Below, piece by piece: positions 7,981-18,540 of a stretch of 64,000 bases of DNA; the first letter of the stretch is position 1, and each line of letters begins with the position of its first letter. Below the pieces are notes generated by a model. That model made no database searches and was not told the origin of the DNA. It worked only from the letters and a program-made list of their open reading frames with translations. The position numbers and the translations under genes were made by a program. This DNA comes from Sulfuriflexus mobilis (GTDB taxonomy: Bacteria > Pseudomonadota > Gammaproteobacteria > AKS1): contig NZ_AP018725.1 in the NCBI RefSeq assembly GCF_003967195.1, positions 2,848,001-2,912,000 on the forward strand. The letters run 5' to 3'.

Positions 7981-10890
7981 TTAACTGCCCAGCCAGGCCT
8001 GCCAGAGCCGCTGGACGGTTTGCCGCTCCGCCACGAACCGGTCTGCCGGGACGCGCGCGGGCTGGGCCTGCAGCTTCAAACGGTGGACCTCGGCGCGGTA
8101 GGCGCGATAGGCATCGGCCAATGCCGCCCCGTCCGCCTCGGCTAATAAGCCGGTGGCGACCAGTGTCTCAAGCAAGCGGATATTGTCCGTCCATTCGAGC
8201 AATTGCGGGTGGCTAACCGACCACTGCAGGACTGCGTATTGAACCATAAACTCAATATCGACGATACCACCGAGGTCCTGCTTGAGGTCAAATTCTTCAC
8301 GATTTTTACTGCCCAGCTCGCTGCGCATACGGGCACGCATCTCGACCACCTCGCGCACCAGTTCTGCGGTCTCGCGTGGCCGGGCAAGCACCTCTCGACG
8401 CACCGCGGCAAAACCCTCGCCGAGGCGTTCATCACCGGCGACCTTACGTGCCCGCACCAGGGCCTGATGCTCCCAGGTCCAGGCCTCTGCCTGCTGGTAG
8501 GTACGGAAGGCCTCGAGGTCGGAGACCAACAGACCGGAGGCACCGCTCGGGCGCAGGCGCAGGTCGACCTCATACAGGATCCCGGCCGTGGTCTGGGTGT
8601 TCAAGAGGTGGGTCATGCGCTGCGCGAGGCGGGCGAAAAATACTGTAGAATCAATTGGTTGCTTTCCATCCGTAACGGTCTCGGCGACCCCGGCATGGAG
8701 GAACACAATATCGAGGTCGGAGCCGTAACCCAGCTCGATGCCGCCGAGCTTGCCGTAGGCGAGCACGGCAAAGCCCGGGTCACAGGGCTTGCCGTCAAAC
8801 AGCGACGGCGGGCGACCGTGCCGCCGGACCATATGCTGCCAGGCCAGGTCCAGCACGCGCTGCAGACAGACCTCGGCGATCTCGGTGAGGTGGTCACTGA
8901 CCTGCATCAGGGGCATATCGGCGGTGACATCGGCGGCGGCAACACGCAGCACGTTGGCCTGCTTGAACTGGCGCAGGATATCCATGTGCCGCTCCAGGTC
9001 CGCCTCGTCGACGCCCTGGAAGCGCATATCCAGCTCGGCCTGCAATTGCTCGCGTTTCGGTAACTGGTAAAGACTGCGCACATCGATGAGCTCGTCGAGC
9101 AACAGCGGGTAATTGCTCAGTTGCTCGGTGATCCAGGGGCTGGCCGCGCACAGGCGCACCAGTTGTGAGAGGGCAATGGGGTTTTCAACCAGCAAAGACA
9201 GATACGCGGTACGCCGCGCAATTTGCTCAATCAGGCCCAGTACGCGGATCAGGGCCATGTCGGCCTCTGCCCCCGCTGAGCCTGTGGTCCCGGCCGCACC
9301 GAGCAATAGGGGCATGAGCCGATCCATACGCTGGCGGCCCTGCGCGCTCAGGGCGCGGCAGGCGTAGCTGTCGCGTAACTCGCCCAGCCGACGTAATATC
9401 TCGCCGACATCCTGGTAACCGGCCTGGTGCAAAATCTGCTCGGCCCGCGCCGTATCAAGGCTATTCTGCCAGACGGCCTGCAGGTCGGTATGGCCACTGG
9501 CCTCGGTCTGTGTCTCGCCCTGCGGCGCGGCAAATACCTGGCGGAAATGCGAGTCGACCTGCCTGCGATAGGCCGCCAGCCTGGTACTAAAGACCTGCCA
9601 GTCGGCACAGTCCATGGCCAGGGCGAGACGCGCCTGGCCGGCGGCGTCAGACGGCAGCTTATGGGTTTGCTCATCACGCCACATCTGCAGGCGGTGTTCG
9701 GTATTTCGCAGGAAGATATAGGCCTCGCGCAACGCGGTAACAACATAGCCCGGTAACATCCCCTCTTCTTCGAGGACCTGTAAAATCTTTAAAATCGGCC
9801 GCTGCCGCAGGGACTCATAGCGGCCGCCATGGATGAGCTGAAAGGCCTGGCCGATGAACTCGACCTCACGGATCCCACCCGCACCGAGTTTGACATTGTT
9901 CGCCATGCCCTTGCGCGCCACCTGCCGCTCAATCATCTGCTTCATCTCGCGCAGTGACTCGAAGACACCGAAATCGATATAGCGCCGATAGACAAACGGC
10001 CGCAGGGTCTCGAGGAGTTGCGCGCCCTGCCTGCGATCACCGGCCACCACGCGGGCCTTGATCATGGCATAACGTTCCCACTCACGACCGTGGGTCTGGT
10101 AATACTCCTCGAAGGCATCAAAACTCATCGCCAATGGCCCGCTCTCGCCAAACGGACGCAGGCGCATGTCGACGCGGAAGACGAAACCCTCGGCAGTGGC
10201 GGCATCCAGGGCATTGATCAAACGACGGCCGAGGCGAGTGAAATACTCGCTGTTGTCCAGCTGCACGCGCCCACCGCGCGTCGTACCCTCTTCCGGGTAG
10301 GCAAGGATAAGGTCGATATCCGAGGAATAATTCAGTTCCCTGGCGCCGAGCTTGCCCATGCCCACGACCACCAGCGACTGGTCTCGGCCCTCGGCATCAC
10401 AAGGCCGGCCGAGTTCCTTCTGTTGCCAGCGTGACAGCATGCCGAGCGCCGTTTCCAGGCAGGCCTCGGCCAGCCAGCTCAATTCATGGGTGGTTTGTCG
10501 CAGGTCATTCCAGTGCAGCAGGTCGCGGAAACTAATACGCAGCATCTCGCGTTGCCGGTATTCGCGCAGTACCTGCTGTAAGGCCGCCTCGTTGCCGACA
10601 TCGAGCACGCGGTGTGCGAGTGTCTGCAGTTGCTCGCCATAGCGGTAGGCACGAAACAGGTCACCACTGCGACACAGGTCAGCAAACAAATGGGGTTCTC
10701 GCGCGCAGAGGCCGGCAGCAAACTCGCTTAAGGCGAACACCTTAATCAGGCCGCGATGCAAACCCGGCTCAAGGGGAGGGGCCAATCCTGCTTCATGGAG
10801 GGCCTGCTGATAGCGTTCCCAGGCCTGGCCTGCTGATGGCTGTAATATTTCAGGCAGGTCAGCAAATAACGCTGTTTGTTCGTCACTCAT
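7981..10890 (-). CDS. glnE: bifunctional glutamine synthetase adenylyltransferase/deadenylase
   Basis: GlnE adds and removes AMP on glutamine synthetase in answer to the PII protein, setting nitrogen assimilation. The 969-residue protein has the expected two nucleotidyltransferase domains. The N-terminal one shows GMGKLGARELNYSSDIDLIL near residue 175, and the C-terminal one shows AYGKLGGIELGYGSDLDIVF near residue 705. Each carries the GS...DxD metal-binding pattern. The regulatory domain lies between them. Both catalytic centres look intact. glnE upstream of ilvE and the waa genes is a conserved gammaproteobacterial order. Confidence 0.97.
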   Translation of the reverse strand: MSDEQTALFADLPEILQPSAGQAWERYQQALHEAGLAPPLEPGLHRGLIKVFALSEFAAGLCAREPHLFADLCRSGDLFRAYRYGEQLQTLAHRVLDVGNEAALQQVLREYRQREMLRISFRDLLHWNDLRQTTHELSWLAEACLETALGMLSRWQQKELGRPCDAEGRDQSLVVVGMGKLGARELNYSSDIDLILAYPEEGTTRGGRVQLDNSEYFTRLGRRLINALDAATAEGFVFRVDMRLRPFGESGPLAMSFDAFEEYYQTHGREWERYAMIKARVVAGDRRQGAQLLETLRPFVYRRYIDFGVFESLREMKQMIERQVARKGMANNVKLGAGGIREVEFIGQAFQLIHGGRYESLRQRPILKILQVLEEEGMLPGYVVTALREAYIFLRNTEHRLQMWRDEQTHKLPSDAAGQARLALAMDCADWQVFSTRLAAYRRQVDSHFRQVFAAPQGETQTEASGHTDLQAVWQNSLDTARAEQILHQAGYQDVGEILRRLGELRDSYACRALSAQGRQRMDRLMPLLLGAAGTTGSAGAEADMALIRVLGLIEQIARRTAYLSLLVENPIALSQLVRLCAASPWITEQLSNYPLLLDELIDVRSLYQLPKREQLQAELDMRFQGVDEADLERHMDILRQFKQANVLRVAAADVTADMPLMQVSDHLTEIAEVCLQRVLDLAWQHMVRRHGRPPSLFDGKPCDPGFAVLAYGKLGGIELGYGSDLDIVFLHAGVAETVTDGKQPIDSTVFFARLAQRMTHLLNTQTTAGILYEVDLRLRPSGASGLLVSDLEAFRTYQQAEAWTWEHQALVRARKVAGDERLGEGFAAVRREVLARPRETAELVREVVEMRARMRSELGSKNREEFDLKQDLGGIVDIEFMVQYAVLQWSVSHPQLLEWTDNIRLLETLVATGLLAEADGAALADAYRAYRAEVHRLKLQAQPARVPADRFVAERQTVQRLWQAWLGS

Positions 10891-11021
10891 GCCGCAAGCT
10901 TAAGAGCCTTGCCCCGTCCATGACAAGCGCTTTACACATTTAGACCTAAAGTCCTGTGCCTGCAGGCCGCAATAAATAGGGAATAAACCTACTCAAGCAG
11001 ATATTCAGCAGGAGACCTTGC

Positions 11022-12218
11022 ATGGAGTTTAAGGACTATTTGAAGATCATGGTCATGAAGGATGCCTCGGACCTGTACCTGGCCGCCGGTGCCCCGCCTT
11101 CGGCCAAATTCCATGGCTCACTCAAGGCCATGGAGCAAAAGACCCTGACCGGCCAGGATGTCAAAGACATTGCCTATGCGATCATGGATGAAGGCCAGAT
11201 CGCCGAATTTGAGGCCAAGCCGGAGATGAACCTGGCCCTGTCACTATCCGGAGTCGGCCGTTTTCGCGTCAATATCTTCAAACAGCGCAATAACCTGTCG
11301 ATGGTGATCCGCAACATCAAGACCGATATCCCGCACTTTGAAGACCTCGGCCTGCCGCCGATCATGAAAAAGATCATCATGACCAAACGTGGCTTGGTGT
11401 TGTTTGTCGGTGCCACGGGTTCCGGTAAATCGACCTCGCTAGCCTCGCTCATTGATCACCGCAACACCAACAGCGCCGGGCACATCATTACCATCGAAGA
11501 CCCGATCGAATTTGTGCACCAGCATAAAAAGAGCATCGTCAACCAGCGTGAGGTCGGTGTCGATACCGACAGTTATGCCGACGCACTGAAAAACACCCTG
11601 CGCCAGGCCCCGGATGTGATCCTGATTGGTGAGATCCGTGACCGCGAGACCATGGAACACGCACTGGCCTTCGCCGAAACCGGCCACCTCGCCATCTCGA
11701 CCCTGCACGCCAACAATGCCAACCAGGCACTCGATCGTATTATCAATTTCTTCCCGGAAGAGCGTCGTAACCAGTTACTCAATGACCTGTCCATGAACCT
11801 GCAGGCCTTTATCTCACAGCGCCTGATCCCGACCGTGGATGGCAAGCGCTGTGCCGCCATCGAGATCCTGCTCGGTACACCGCTGGTACGCGACACCATC
11901 AAGCGTGGTGAGATCGGCGAACTTAAGGAGATCATGAGCAAGTCCGCCAACATCGGCATGCAGACCTTCGACCACGCCCTCTATGAACTGTTCAAGACCG
12001 GCAAGATTAGTGAGGAAGAGGCCCTGCGCAATGCCGACTCTGCCAACAACCTGCGTCTGCGCATCAACCTTGCGGATGAACAGCGTGATGATAACGCGGC
12101 CGGTGCCGGCCTGAGTCTGGTCGATGACGAACCTGGAGAAGAAGAGGCACCAGCCACTGGCGGACCGGCTAGCTTTAGCCTTGAGGATATACCCAGCGAT
12201 GAAGAAACTACTAGCTAG
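11022..12218 (+). CDS. pilU: type IV pilus twitching ATPase PilU
   Basis: This 398-residue hexameric ATPase of the PilT/PilU retraction family has the Walker A motif GATGSGKST near residue 129, the Asp box IITIEDPIEFVH near residue 153, the Walker B region VILIGEIRDRETMEHAL near residue 200 and the His box GHLAISTLHANNA near residue 222. The sequence MVMKDASDLYLAAGAPPSAK at the N-terminus and the acidic tail after residue 350 favour PilU over PilT. It assists PilT in pulling back pili at the inner membrane. AGGAG lies 7 bases before the start. No pilT is in the window, so pilU stands alone; an unlinked or upstream pilT is expected. Confidence 0.92.
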   Translation: MEFKDYLKIMVMKDASDLYLAAGAPPSAKFHGSLKAMEQKTLTGQDVKDIAYAIMDEGQIAEFEAKPEMNLALSLSGVGRFRVNIFKQRNNLSMVIRNIKTDIPHFEDLGLPPIMKKIIMTKRGLVLFVGATGSGKSTSLASLIDHRNTNSAGHIITIEDPIEFVHQHKKSIVNQREVGVDTDSYADALKNTLRQAPDVILIGEIRDRETMEHALAFAETGHLAISTLHANNANQALDRIINFFPEERRNQLLNDLSMNLQAFISQRLIPTVDGKRCAAIEILLGTPLVRDTIKRGEIGELKEIMSKSANIGMQTFDHALYELFKTGKISEEEALRNADSANNLRLRINLADEQRDDNAAGAGLSLVDDEPGEEEAPATGGPASFSLEDIPSDEETTS

Positions 12219-12958
12219 GCCTGCCTGCTTTTAATAGTTCAATAGCTCAAAGAACCCTGCAGGTTACACCATAGAACCTGTTCAGGTTCGTTATGAGTAC
12301 CCCACCCGTACCGAATCGGGGTAACCTCAACCTTCTCCGATGTCTGCGGAGCTTACGATTTCTACGTATTTGCAAGCTTCCTAGGTTGTCAAATTCACCA
12401 CTCATAGATGCCCTGACGCTGGAAGCGTAGGGTACTCATGATGGAGCTTGAAAAGCTCCTATGAGCCACTACGGGTCCATCATGCTGTCTCATAGAATGC
12501 TTGCAGCATTCATTATGAGTACCCCACCCATACCAGGTCGGGGCAACCTCAACCATCTCCGATTTATCTGTGCTTAGTTGAGTTCTTACGTTTATGTGAG
12601 CTTCTTAGGTATCTTATTTAACCACTCATAGATGCCCCGACGCTGGAAGCGTAGGGTACTCATGATGGAGCTTGAAAAGCTCCTATGAGCCACTACGGGT
12701 CCATCATGCTGTCTCATAGAATGCTTGCAGCATTCATTATGAGTACCCCACCCATACCGGGTCGGGGCAACCTCAACCATTTCCAATGGGTCAGGGCAAA
12801 AAAAGCCCCGTCATTGCTGACGGGGCTTTTATCATTTAGCTCGCGCATAGATACCTACGGCATCATCATGCTGTCTCACAGAATCCTCTTCGGGTTACAC
12901 CATAGAACCCTGCGGGTTCATTATGGATACCCTAACCACTTCCAGTGGTTCAGGGCAA
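12219..12958. repeat. 740-base repeat field of two-hairpin elements
   Basis: The region between the converging ends of pilU and the porin gene holds no credible gene. It has six copies of a two-hairpin element: forward at 12270-12328, 12491-12550, 12715-12772 and 12901-12958, and reverse at 12411-12465 and 12634-12690. Each reads CATAGA, a first hairpin, AT(C/T)ATGAGTACCC, a second hairpin, then a GGGCAA-like end. Stems differ between copies but stay paired, for example GAACCTG/CAGGTTC, GGAGCTT/AAGCTCC, GAATGCT/AGCATTC and GAACCC/GGGTTC. The reverse-forward pair is itself duplicated with a 223-bp period (12401 and 12624). Confidence 0.85.
12801..12830. terminator. bidirectional rho-independent terminator
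   Basis: A perfect 13-bp stem, AAAAGCCCCGTCA at 12801-12813 and its complement at 12818-12830 around a TTGC loop, ends in T runs on both strands. It can stop transcription from pilU and from the converging porin gene. It is embedded in the repeat field between two copies of the hairpin element. Confidence 0.9.
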
Positions 12959-14431
12959 TTAAAAAAGATACGTTAACTGCAGGCCCATGCGGTCACCAAT
13001 TGAATCCGTAACAATGTCGACATTGTTATTGGATGCGCCAGCAACCGTCGCATTAGAGAAGGCGGCCGTGTAATCATTTGGTTTTTCAACATCGCGGAAG
13101 CCGTAGTTAAAGGTCAAACGCGCCTTCGGTGTGAAGTGATAGGTAACACCCAATGTGGTTTCATCGATTTCACGCTCATTACCCGGGTCGATGCCTGCGG
13201 CGACAGAATACAGGCGCTGTTCACGCGCCCAACGGATGTCAAACTGCCAGTGCTTGTCGAGATAGAAGCCATATTCTAATTGTAAGGCGCGTGATTTGTT
13301 GTCTTCATCGGCAGCCAATTGAACTGTCCCTACGAAAGGGTTACCCGTTTGACCTGCGACACCCGCAACAGGGCCAAGGAAGATCATGCCTTTGGCATAT
13401 TCAAGCTCGGCGGCAAAGCGGTGTTTGTACTTGGAGCCAAAGAATTTGCCCAGACCCTTAACACCAACACCGTAGCGGGTACGGTCAAATTCTTCACCCG
13501 TAGGGTCGGTGTAGAACTGGCGCTCACCACTCTGGTGCCAGGCAAACATCTTCACGCCATTCTTGCGTGGGCCTTTCCCGCCTGGCAGCAATTTTTCTGC
13601 TGAGGCATAAAGATATAGTTCCTCGTTGTTATCGCTGTCACTGCCGCGGCTAATGGATTCGCCACGACCGACCTTGACGGCGTAGCTCAAGTCCCACGAA
13701 TTGTTGGCAACCTTAAAACTATCAAAGACCTGCACACCCCAGTCACGCGCCGCACTAAAGCCATAGGCCTCACGCTGTGCCGTGCCGATGTCATCTGACC
13801 CCGGTACTTGACCGACAGCAGTGGTATTACCACTGTAGAAATTTTCCAGTACCTGTGCCGCACCAAAGGTGGTGAATTCGATGAAATCAATGGTATGGAC
13901 AGCCTGAAAGATTTCTTCTGAAATCGGGTTTTTGAACAAACCTGCGCGGATACGGGCGCCCGGGATATGGTTAAAGGTCAGGCTGGCATGGTCGAGCGAG
14001 ACCGGGCGACGATCTGTACTAAATTGGTTCTGATTGAACAGGCCATCATCGAGTGCCAGCAGGCCGAAGTAGTTAATCTTCGAGGTAAAGCTATTTAATA
14101 ACGGCCCCGATAAACGACCACGCATCCCCAGGCGTGCGCGACGCAGGTAGACTTGTTCGGTCTCGTTAAAGTCAGGGACAACGGTATTAGGCACGGCATA
14201 AGAGCCGTTAGCAGGGGCACCTACAAGGGTGAGCCCTTTCAATTTTTCAGCACCCGGGTTAGCACTGTAGGCAGGCTGAACAAAGGCAAACAGACGGTGA
14301 TCCGGCGCCTTTTTCCCTTCCGTGCCCTGCAACATCAGCCAGTTAGCAGCACTGGCGGTACCCGTGAGCAGCAGCCCTGACAGGCAAGCAACCGTAGTCA
14401 CCGCATGCTTAATATGGGGGGATATGAACAT
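12959..14431 (-). CDS. outer-membrane porin (phosphate-selective porin O/P type)
   Basis: This 490-residue beta-barrel protein starts with a signal peptide (VACLSGLLLTGTASA, then ANWLM) and ends in QLTYLF with the terminal phenylalanine needed for outer-membrane insertion. Alternating beta strands fill the rest, with features such as YLRRARLGMRGRL and SRALQLEYGFYLDKHWQFDIRWAREQR. This pattern suits the OprP/OprO-like porin family (Porin_O_P). A TTG at 14443 lengthens the frame, but GGAGAG lies five bases before the ATG at 14431, which I chose. The final coding bases abut a two-hairpin repeat. The substrate is unknown. The divergent sigma/anti-sigma pair may regulate it, which is an inference from position only. 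Confidence 0.8.
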   Translation of the reverse strand: MFISPHIKHAVTTVACLSGLLLTGTASAANWLMLQGTEGKKAPDHRLFAFVQPAYSANPGAEKLKGLTLVGAPANGSYAVPNTVVPDFNETEQVYLRRARLGMRGRLSGPLLNSFTSKINYFGLLALDDGLFNQNQFSTDRRPVSLDHASLTFNHIPGARIRAGLFKNPISEEIFQAVHTIDFIEFTTFGAAQVLENFYSGNTTAVGQVPGSDDIGTAQREAYGFSAARDWGVQVFDSFKVANNSWDLSYAVKVGRGESISRGSDSDNNEELYLYASAEKLLPGGKGPRKNGVKMFAWHQSGERQFYTDPTGEEFDRTRYGVGVKGLGKFFGSKYKHRFAAELEYAKGMIFLGPVAGVAGQTGNPFVGTVQLAADEDNKSRALQLEYGFYLDKHWQFDIRWAREQRLYSVAAGIDPGNEREIDETTLGVTYHFTPKARLTFNYGFRDVEKPNDYTAAFSNATVAGASNNNVDIVTDSIGDRMGLQLTYLF

Positions 14432-14691
14432 GTGTCTCTCCAAATGAATAGTGTTAAATACACTTTGTTATTATCAGTTGTTATTATTAACTGACGGCGC
14501 AGTATAGAAATTTTTTTGCCTGTTTTTATAAGCTAAAGATGGCAATCAGATGGATAGACGAACTTGAGGAGCCATTTATTCCATTTTCTTCATTTGTATA
14601 TTTTATGGCTGCCATAAAAATAAAAAGTACGTGAGCGATGGAATAATTGCTTATTGTTATCCGTCTACGCTTAAGGGCTACGATAATTATC

Positions 14692-15240
14692 ATGAAGCTG
14701 CTTGATACATTATGCAAAAACCGTGAATTTGACCAAGCACTAACCAAAAGCCGTGAACGTCTGTATCGGATCGCCTTTGCATGGAGCCATCACCCCGATG
14801 TCGCCGATGATTTAGTGCAGGAGACGTTTTCCAAGGCCTTGCGTCAACGCAAGCAGCTTAGAGACATCGATTCAATCGGGCCGTGGTTATTCAAAATACT
14901 TATGAATACCTGGCATGATTATCTGCGTTGCAAAAAAGAGACTATTGAATATGACGAAAATCTCTTTGCCGATGAGGAAACCCCCGAGTCAGTCAATTCA
15001 CGCTATGAAACGAAACAGCACGTGAGACAAGCGATGCAGAGTTTACCGATGGGCCAACGTGAGGTATTAACATTGGTTGATCTGGAGCATTGCAGTTACG
15101 CCGAGGTGACCGAAATATTAAATATACCCGCAGGCACCGTGATGAGCCGGTTATGTCGTGCTCGGCGTCTTTTAAAAGAGATATTGCTTGATAATAGTCG
15201 ACAAGCCAATGTGCTTGAACTAAGGAGACACAAGCTTTGA
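14692..15240 (+). CDS. ECF-type RNA polymerase sigma factor
   Basis: This 182-residue protein has sigma region 2 (LYRIAFAWSHHPDVADDLVQETFSKAL near residues 23-50) and region 4 (MQSLPMGQREVLTLVDLEHCSYAEVTEILNIPAGTVMSRLCRARRLL near residues 118-165). Regions 1 and 3 are absent, which defines the ECF group. The longer frame starts at a TTG (14647) and would add a hydrophobic, atypical N-terminus, so I prefer the ATG at 14692. The downstream gene is its anti-sigma factor, coupled by a stop/start overlap. The signal is likely the one sensed by the DsrE-like domain of that partner. Confidence 0.88.
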   Translation: MKLLDTLCKNREFDQALTKSRERLYRIAFAWSHHPDVADDLVQETFSKALRQRKQLRDIDSIGPWLFKILMNTWHDYLRCKKETIEYDENLFADEETPESVNSRYETKQHVRQAMQSLPMGQREVLTLVDLEHCSYAEVTEILNIPAGTVMSRLCRARRLLKEILLDNSRQANVLELRRHKL

Positions 15241-15956
15241 ACCGGGATAAACATTTTATTTCAGATGAAGAGCTAAGTGCTTTTCTCGATGATCAACTCG
15301 ATGCACATGAACGCGACCGGATATTGGCCGTGATTAATCACGATAGTAATACTAACCACCGCCTGAGCGAACTGCGCCTGTTACGGGATATGCTTCAACA
15401 TACCTACGAGCAACCACCCCGTCGCAACAATATGAATAAAAATTCTGTTGCTACCAATAATTTCACTACGCGCTGGGCCATGGCAGCCTGTGTGATGCTG
15501 TGTTTTGGCGTAGTACTGGGTTGGTTCGGCCATCTGGGAGTAACTACCGACAAACCGTTAGAAAATTTATCTGCTGTCAGTACCCCTACACAGTCGGCTA
15601 ATATGATTTTGCATCTGACGTCCTCTGATCCGGATAAAATTAATGCTGCGCTGGATCGGGCAGAGCATATACTTGCAACGAATAAAACACATAACAAGAA
15701 TTTTCAACTTGAGATTATTGCCAACGATGGTGGGCTTAATTTAATGCGTCAGGACGAACCTTCTTACCAATTGCGCGTCAAGGCATTAACGGCTCAATAC
15801 GACAATGTGACATTTCTTGCTTGTGCCAAAGCAATCAAGAATTTGCAGGAAAAAGGTATCGATATAGAGTTATTGCCCGAGGTTGGAATCGCCCCATCGG
15901 CATTAAAGCAAATTATTCAGCGCATGCAACAAGACTGGCAATACATCAAGGCTTGA
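15237..15956 (+). CDS. anti-sigma factor with membrane segment and DsrE-like C-terminal domain
   Basis: The frame begins with a TTG that overlaps the sigma-factor stop and is preceded by AAGGAG at 8-9 bases, which decides this unusual start. The 239-residue protein has an acidic N-terminal anti-sigma segment (ISDEELSAFLDDQLDAHERD, residues 8-27) and a membrane helix at about 80-100. From about residue 122 it resembles the DsrE/DsrF family: MILHLTSSDPDKINAALDRA, then LEIIANDGGLNLM, VTFLACAKAIKN with Cys196, and the closing IIQRMQQDWQYIKA. That domain should lie outside the cytoplasmic membrane if the topology is the usual one. DsrE proteins carry sulfur on a cysteine, so this may be a sulfur or redox sensor that releases the sigma factor. 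The fusion is the unusual point; I do not know a described case. Confidence 0.8.
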   Translation: MNRDKHFISDEELSAFLDDQLDAHERDRILAVINHDSNTNHRLSELRLLRDMLQHTYEQPPRRNNMNKNSVATNNFTTRWAMAACVMLCFGVVLGWFGHLGVTTDKPLENLSAVSTPTQSANMILHLTSSDPDKINAALDRAEHILATNKTHNKNFQLEIIANDGGLNLMRQDEPSYQLRVKALTAQYDNVTFLACAKAIKNLQEKGIDIELLPEVGIAPSALKQIIQRMQQDWQYIKA

Positions 15957-16056
15957 AGCAAAACCCTACTTCCACTATATCGCTTGCAGGGCAACCCCGC
16001 TAAAAAGAGATTCCAGGAACAATTTTAAACCTCGGTGTACGTGCACAACGGGCATA

Positions 16057-16085
16057 AAAAAACCCCCGCCTTTCGGCGAGGGTTT
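16057..16085. terminator. terminator after groEL (and the sigma operon)
   Basis: AACCCCCGCC and GGCGAGGGTT form a 10-bp stem with one G-T-type mismatch around a TTTC loop, flanked by A and T runs. It lies between the converging anti-sigma gene and groEL and can serve both. Confidence 0.85.
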
Positions 16086-16112
16086 CATATAAGGCTTGGG
16101 AAAAGCCAGGGC

Positions 16113-17783
<1,671 letters not shown>

Positions 17784-17810
17784 TTATTCGTTAATAGTCG
17801 CGGGATGGCC

Positions 17811-18101
17811 TTAGCCTTCTACCACGCCCATGATGTCTTCTTCGCGCATAACCAGCAGGTCTTCGCCGTTAACCTTGACTTCGCTGCCTGAGAACTTGCC
17901 AAACATCACGATGTCGCCCACCTTAACGTCGAGGGCGCGAATATCGCCGTTCTCGAGGATCTTGCCCTTACCTACTGCCAAGACTTCACCCTGGGCAGGC
18001 TTTTCGGTTGCTGAATCTGGGATCACGATGCCCCCGGCGCTGGTGCGCTCCTCTTCCTTACGGCGGACGATCACACGATCATGCAAAGGACGAATGTTCA
18101 T
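17811..18101 (-). CDS. groS: co-chaperonin GroES
   Basis: The 96-residue lid of the GroEL chamber begins [20 protein letters not shown], contains the mobile loop [20 protein letters not shown] at residues 21-40, and ends [12 protein letters not shown]. Length and sequence are fully typical. It is the first gene of the operon and lies about 65 bases downstream of the CIRCE operator. Confidence 0.99.
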   Translation of the reverse strand: MNIRPLHDRVIVRRKEEERTSAGGIVIPDSATEKPAQGEVLAVGKGKILENGDIRALDVKVGDIVMFGKFSGSEVKVNGEDLLVMREEDIMGVVEG

Positions 18102-18164
18102 GAATAAACTCTCCTGAAATTATTACTATATAAATCAATGGTTAATCTTTTATTGCGAGCGTTG

Positions 18165-18191
18165 TTAGCACTCACCGCGGATGAGTGCTAA
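18165..18191. promoter_or_regulatory. CIRCE operator for HrcA
   Basis: TTAGCACTC at 18165-18173 and GAGTGCTAA at 18183-18191 form a perfect 9-bp inverted repeat with a 9-base spacer. This is the exact CIRCE consensus bound by the heat-shock repressor HrcA, and it lies upstream of groES-groEL. It implies HrcA control of the chaperonins in this organism. Confidence 0.97.
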
Positions 18192-18276
18192 TCATAAGGC
18201 CGAAACATGAAAAATCAAGGGCGCAGGGGAAGAATTATCTCGTGGGAAGAATTATCTCGTTGCAGATCGAGTCAAT

Positions 18277-18516
18277 AACGCAAAGGGCGCAAAGACGCAG
18301 AGGACGCCAAGAAAACCTAACTGTAAGAATAAGAAAGTGTTATAGAGGATTTATATGATTAACAGGGTAGTTTGCCGCTCTATGTTGAATATATACGACT
18401 TTTTAATCCTTTCAATTTTGTCCAGATTATTTAATACCGCATAGAATAAGCATAGTCTCCTGGTATTTTTTTCTGGATTTCCTTTGCGTCCTCTGCGTCT
18501 TTGCGCCCTTTGCGTT
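18277..18516. repeat. 240-bp element with perfect 31-bp terminal inverted repeats (GCAAAG type)
   Basis: The left arm AACGCAAAGGGCGCAAAGAC... (18277-18307) is repeated exactly in reverse at 18486-18516. The 178 bases between are A/T-rich and hold no gene. Just upstream, a 17-base unit with GAAGAATTATCTCGT is repeated twice in tandem (about 18227-18260). The arms match the edges of two other copies in this window (22.4 and 25.2 kb). It looks like a miniature transposable element or mobile intergenic repeat. Together with the CIRCE site it accounts for the gap between groES and the next gene. Confidence 0.8.
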
Positions 18517-18540
18517 ACTTTCCAGAGAGTTAACGACTAC

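Noticed and set aside
12592-13011. Small open frames within the repeat field
   Set aside because: They are read from the hairpin repeats and change with each copy, so they are not genes.
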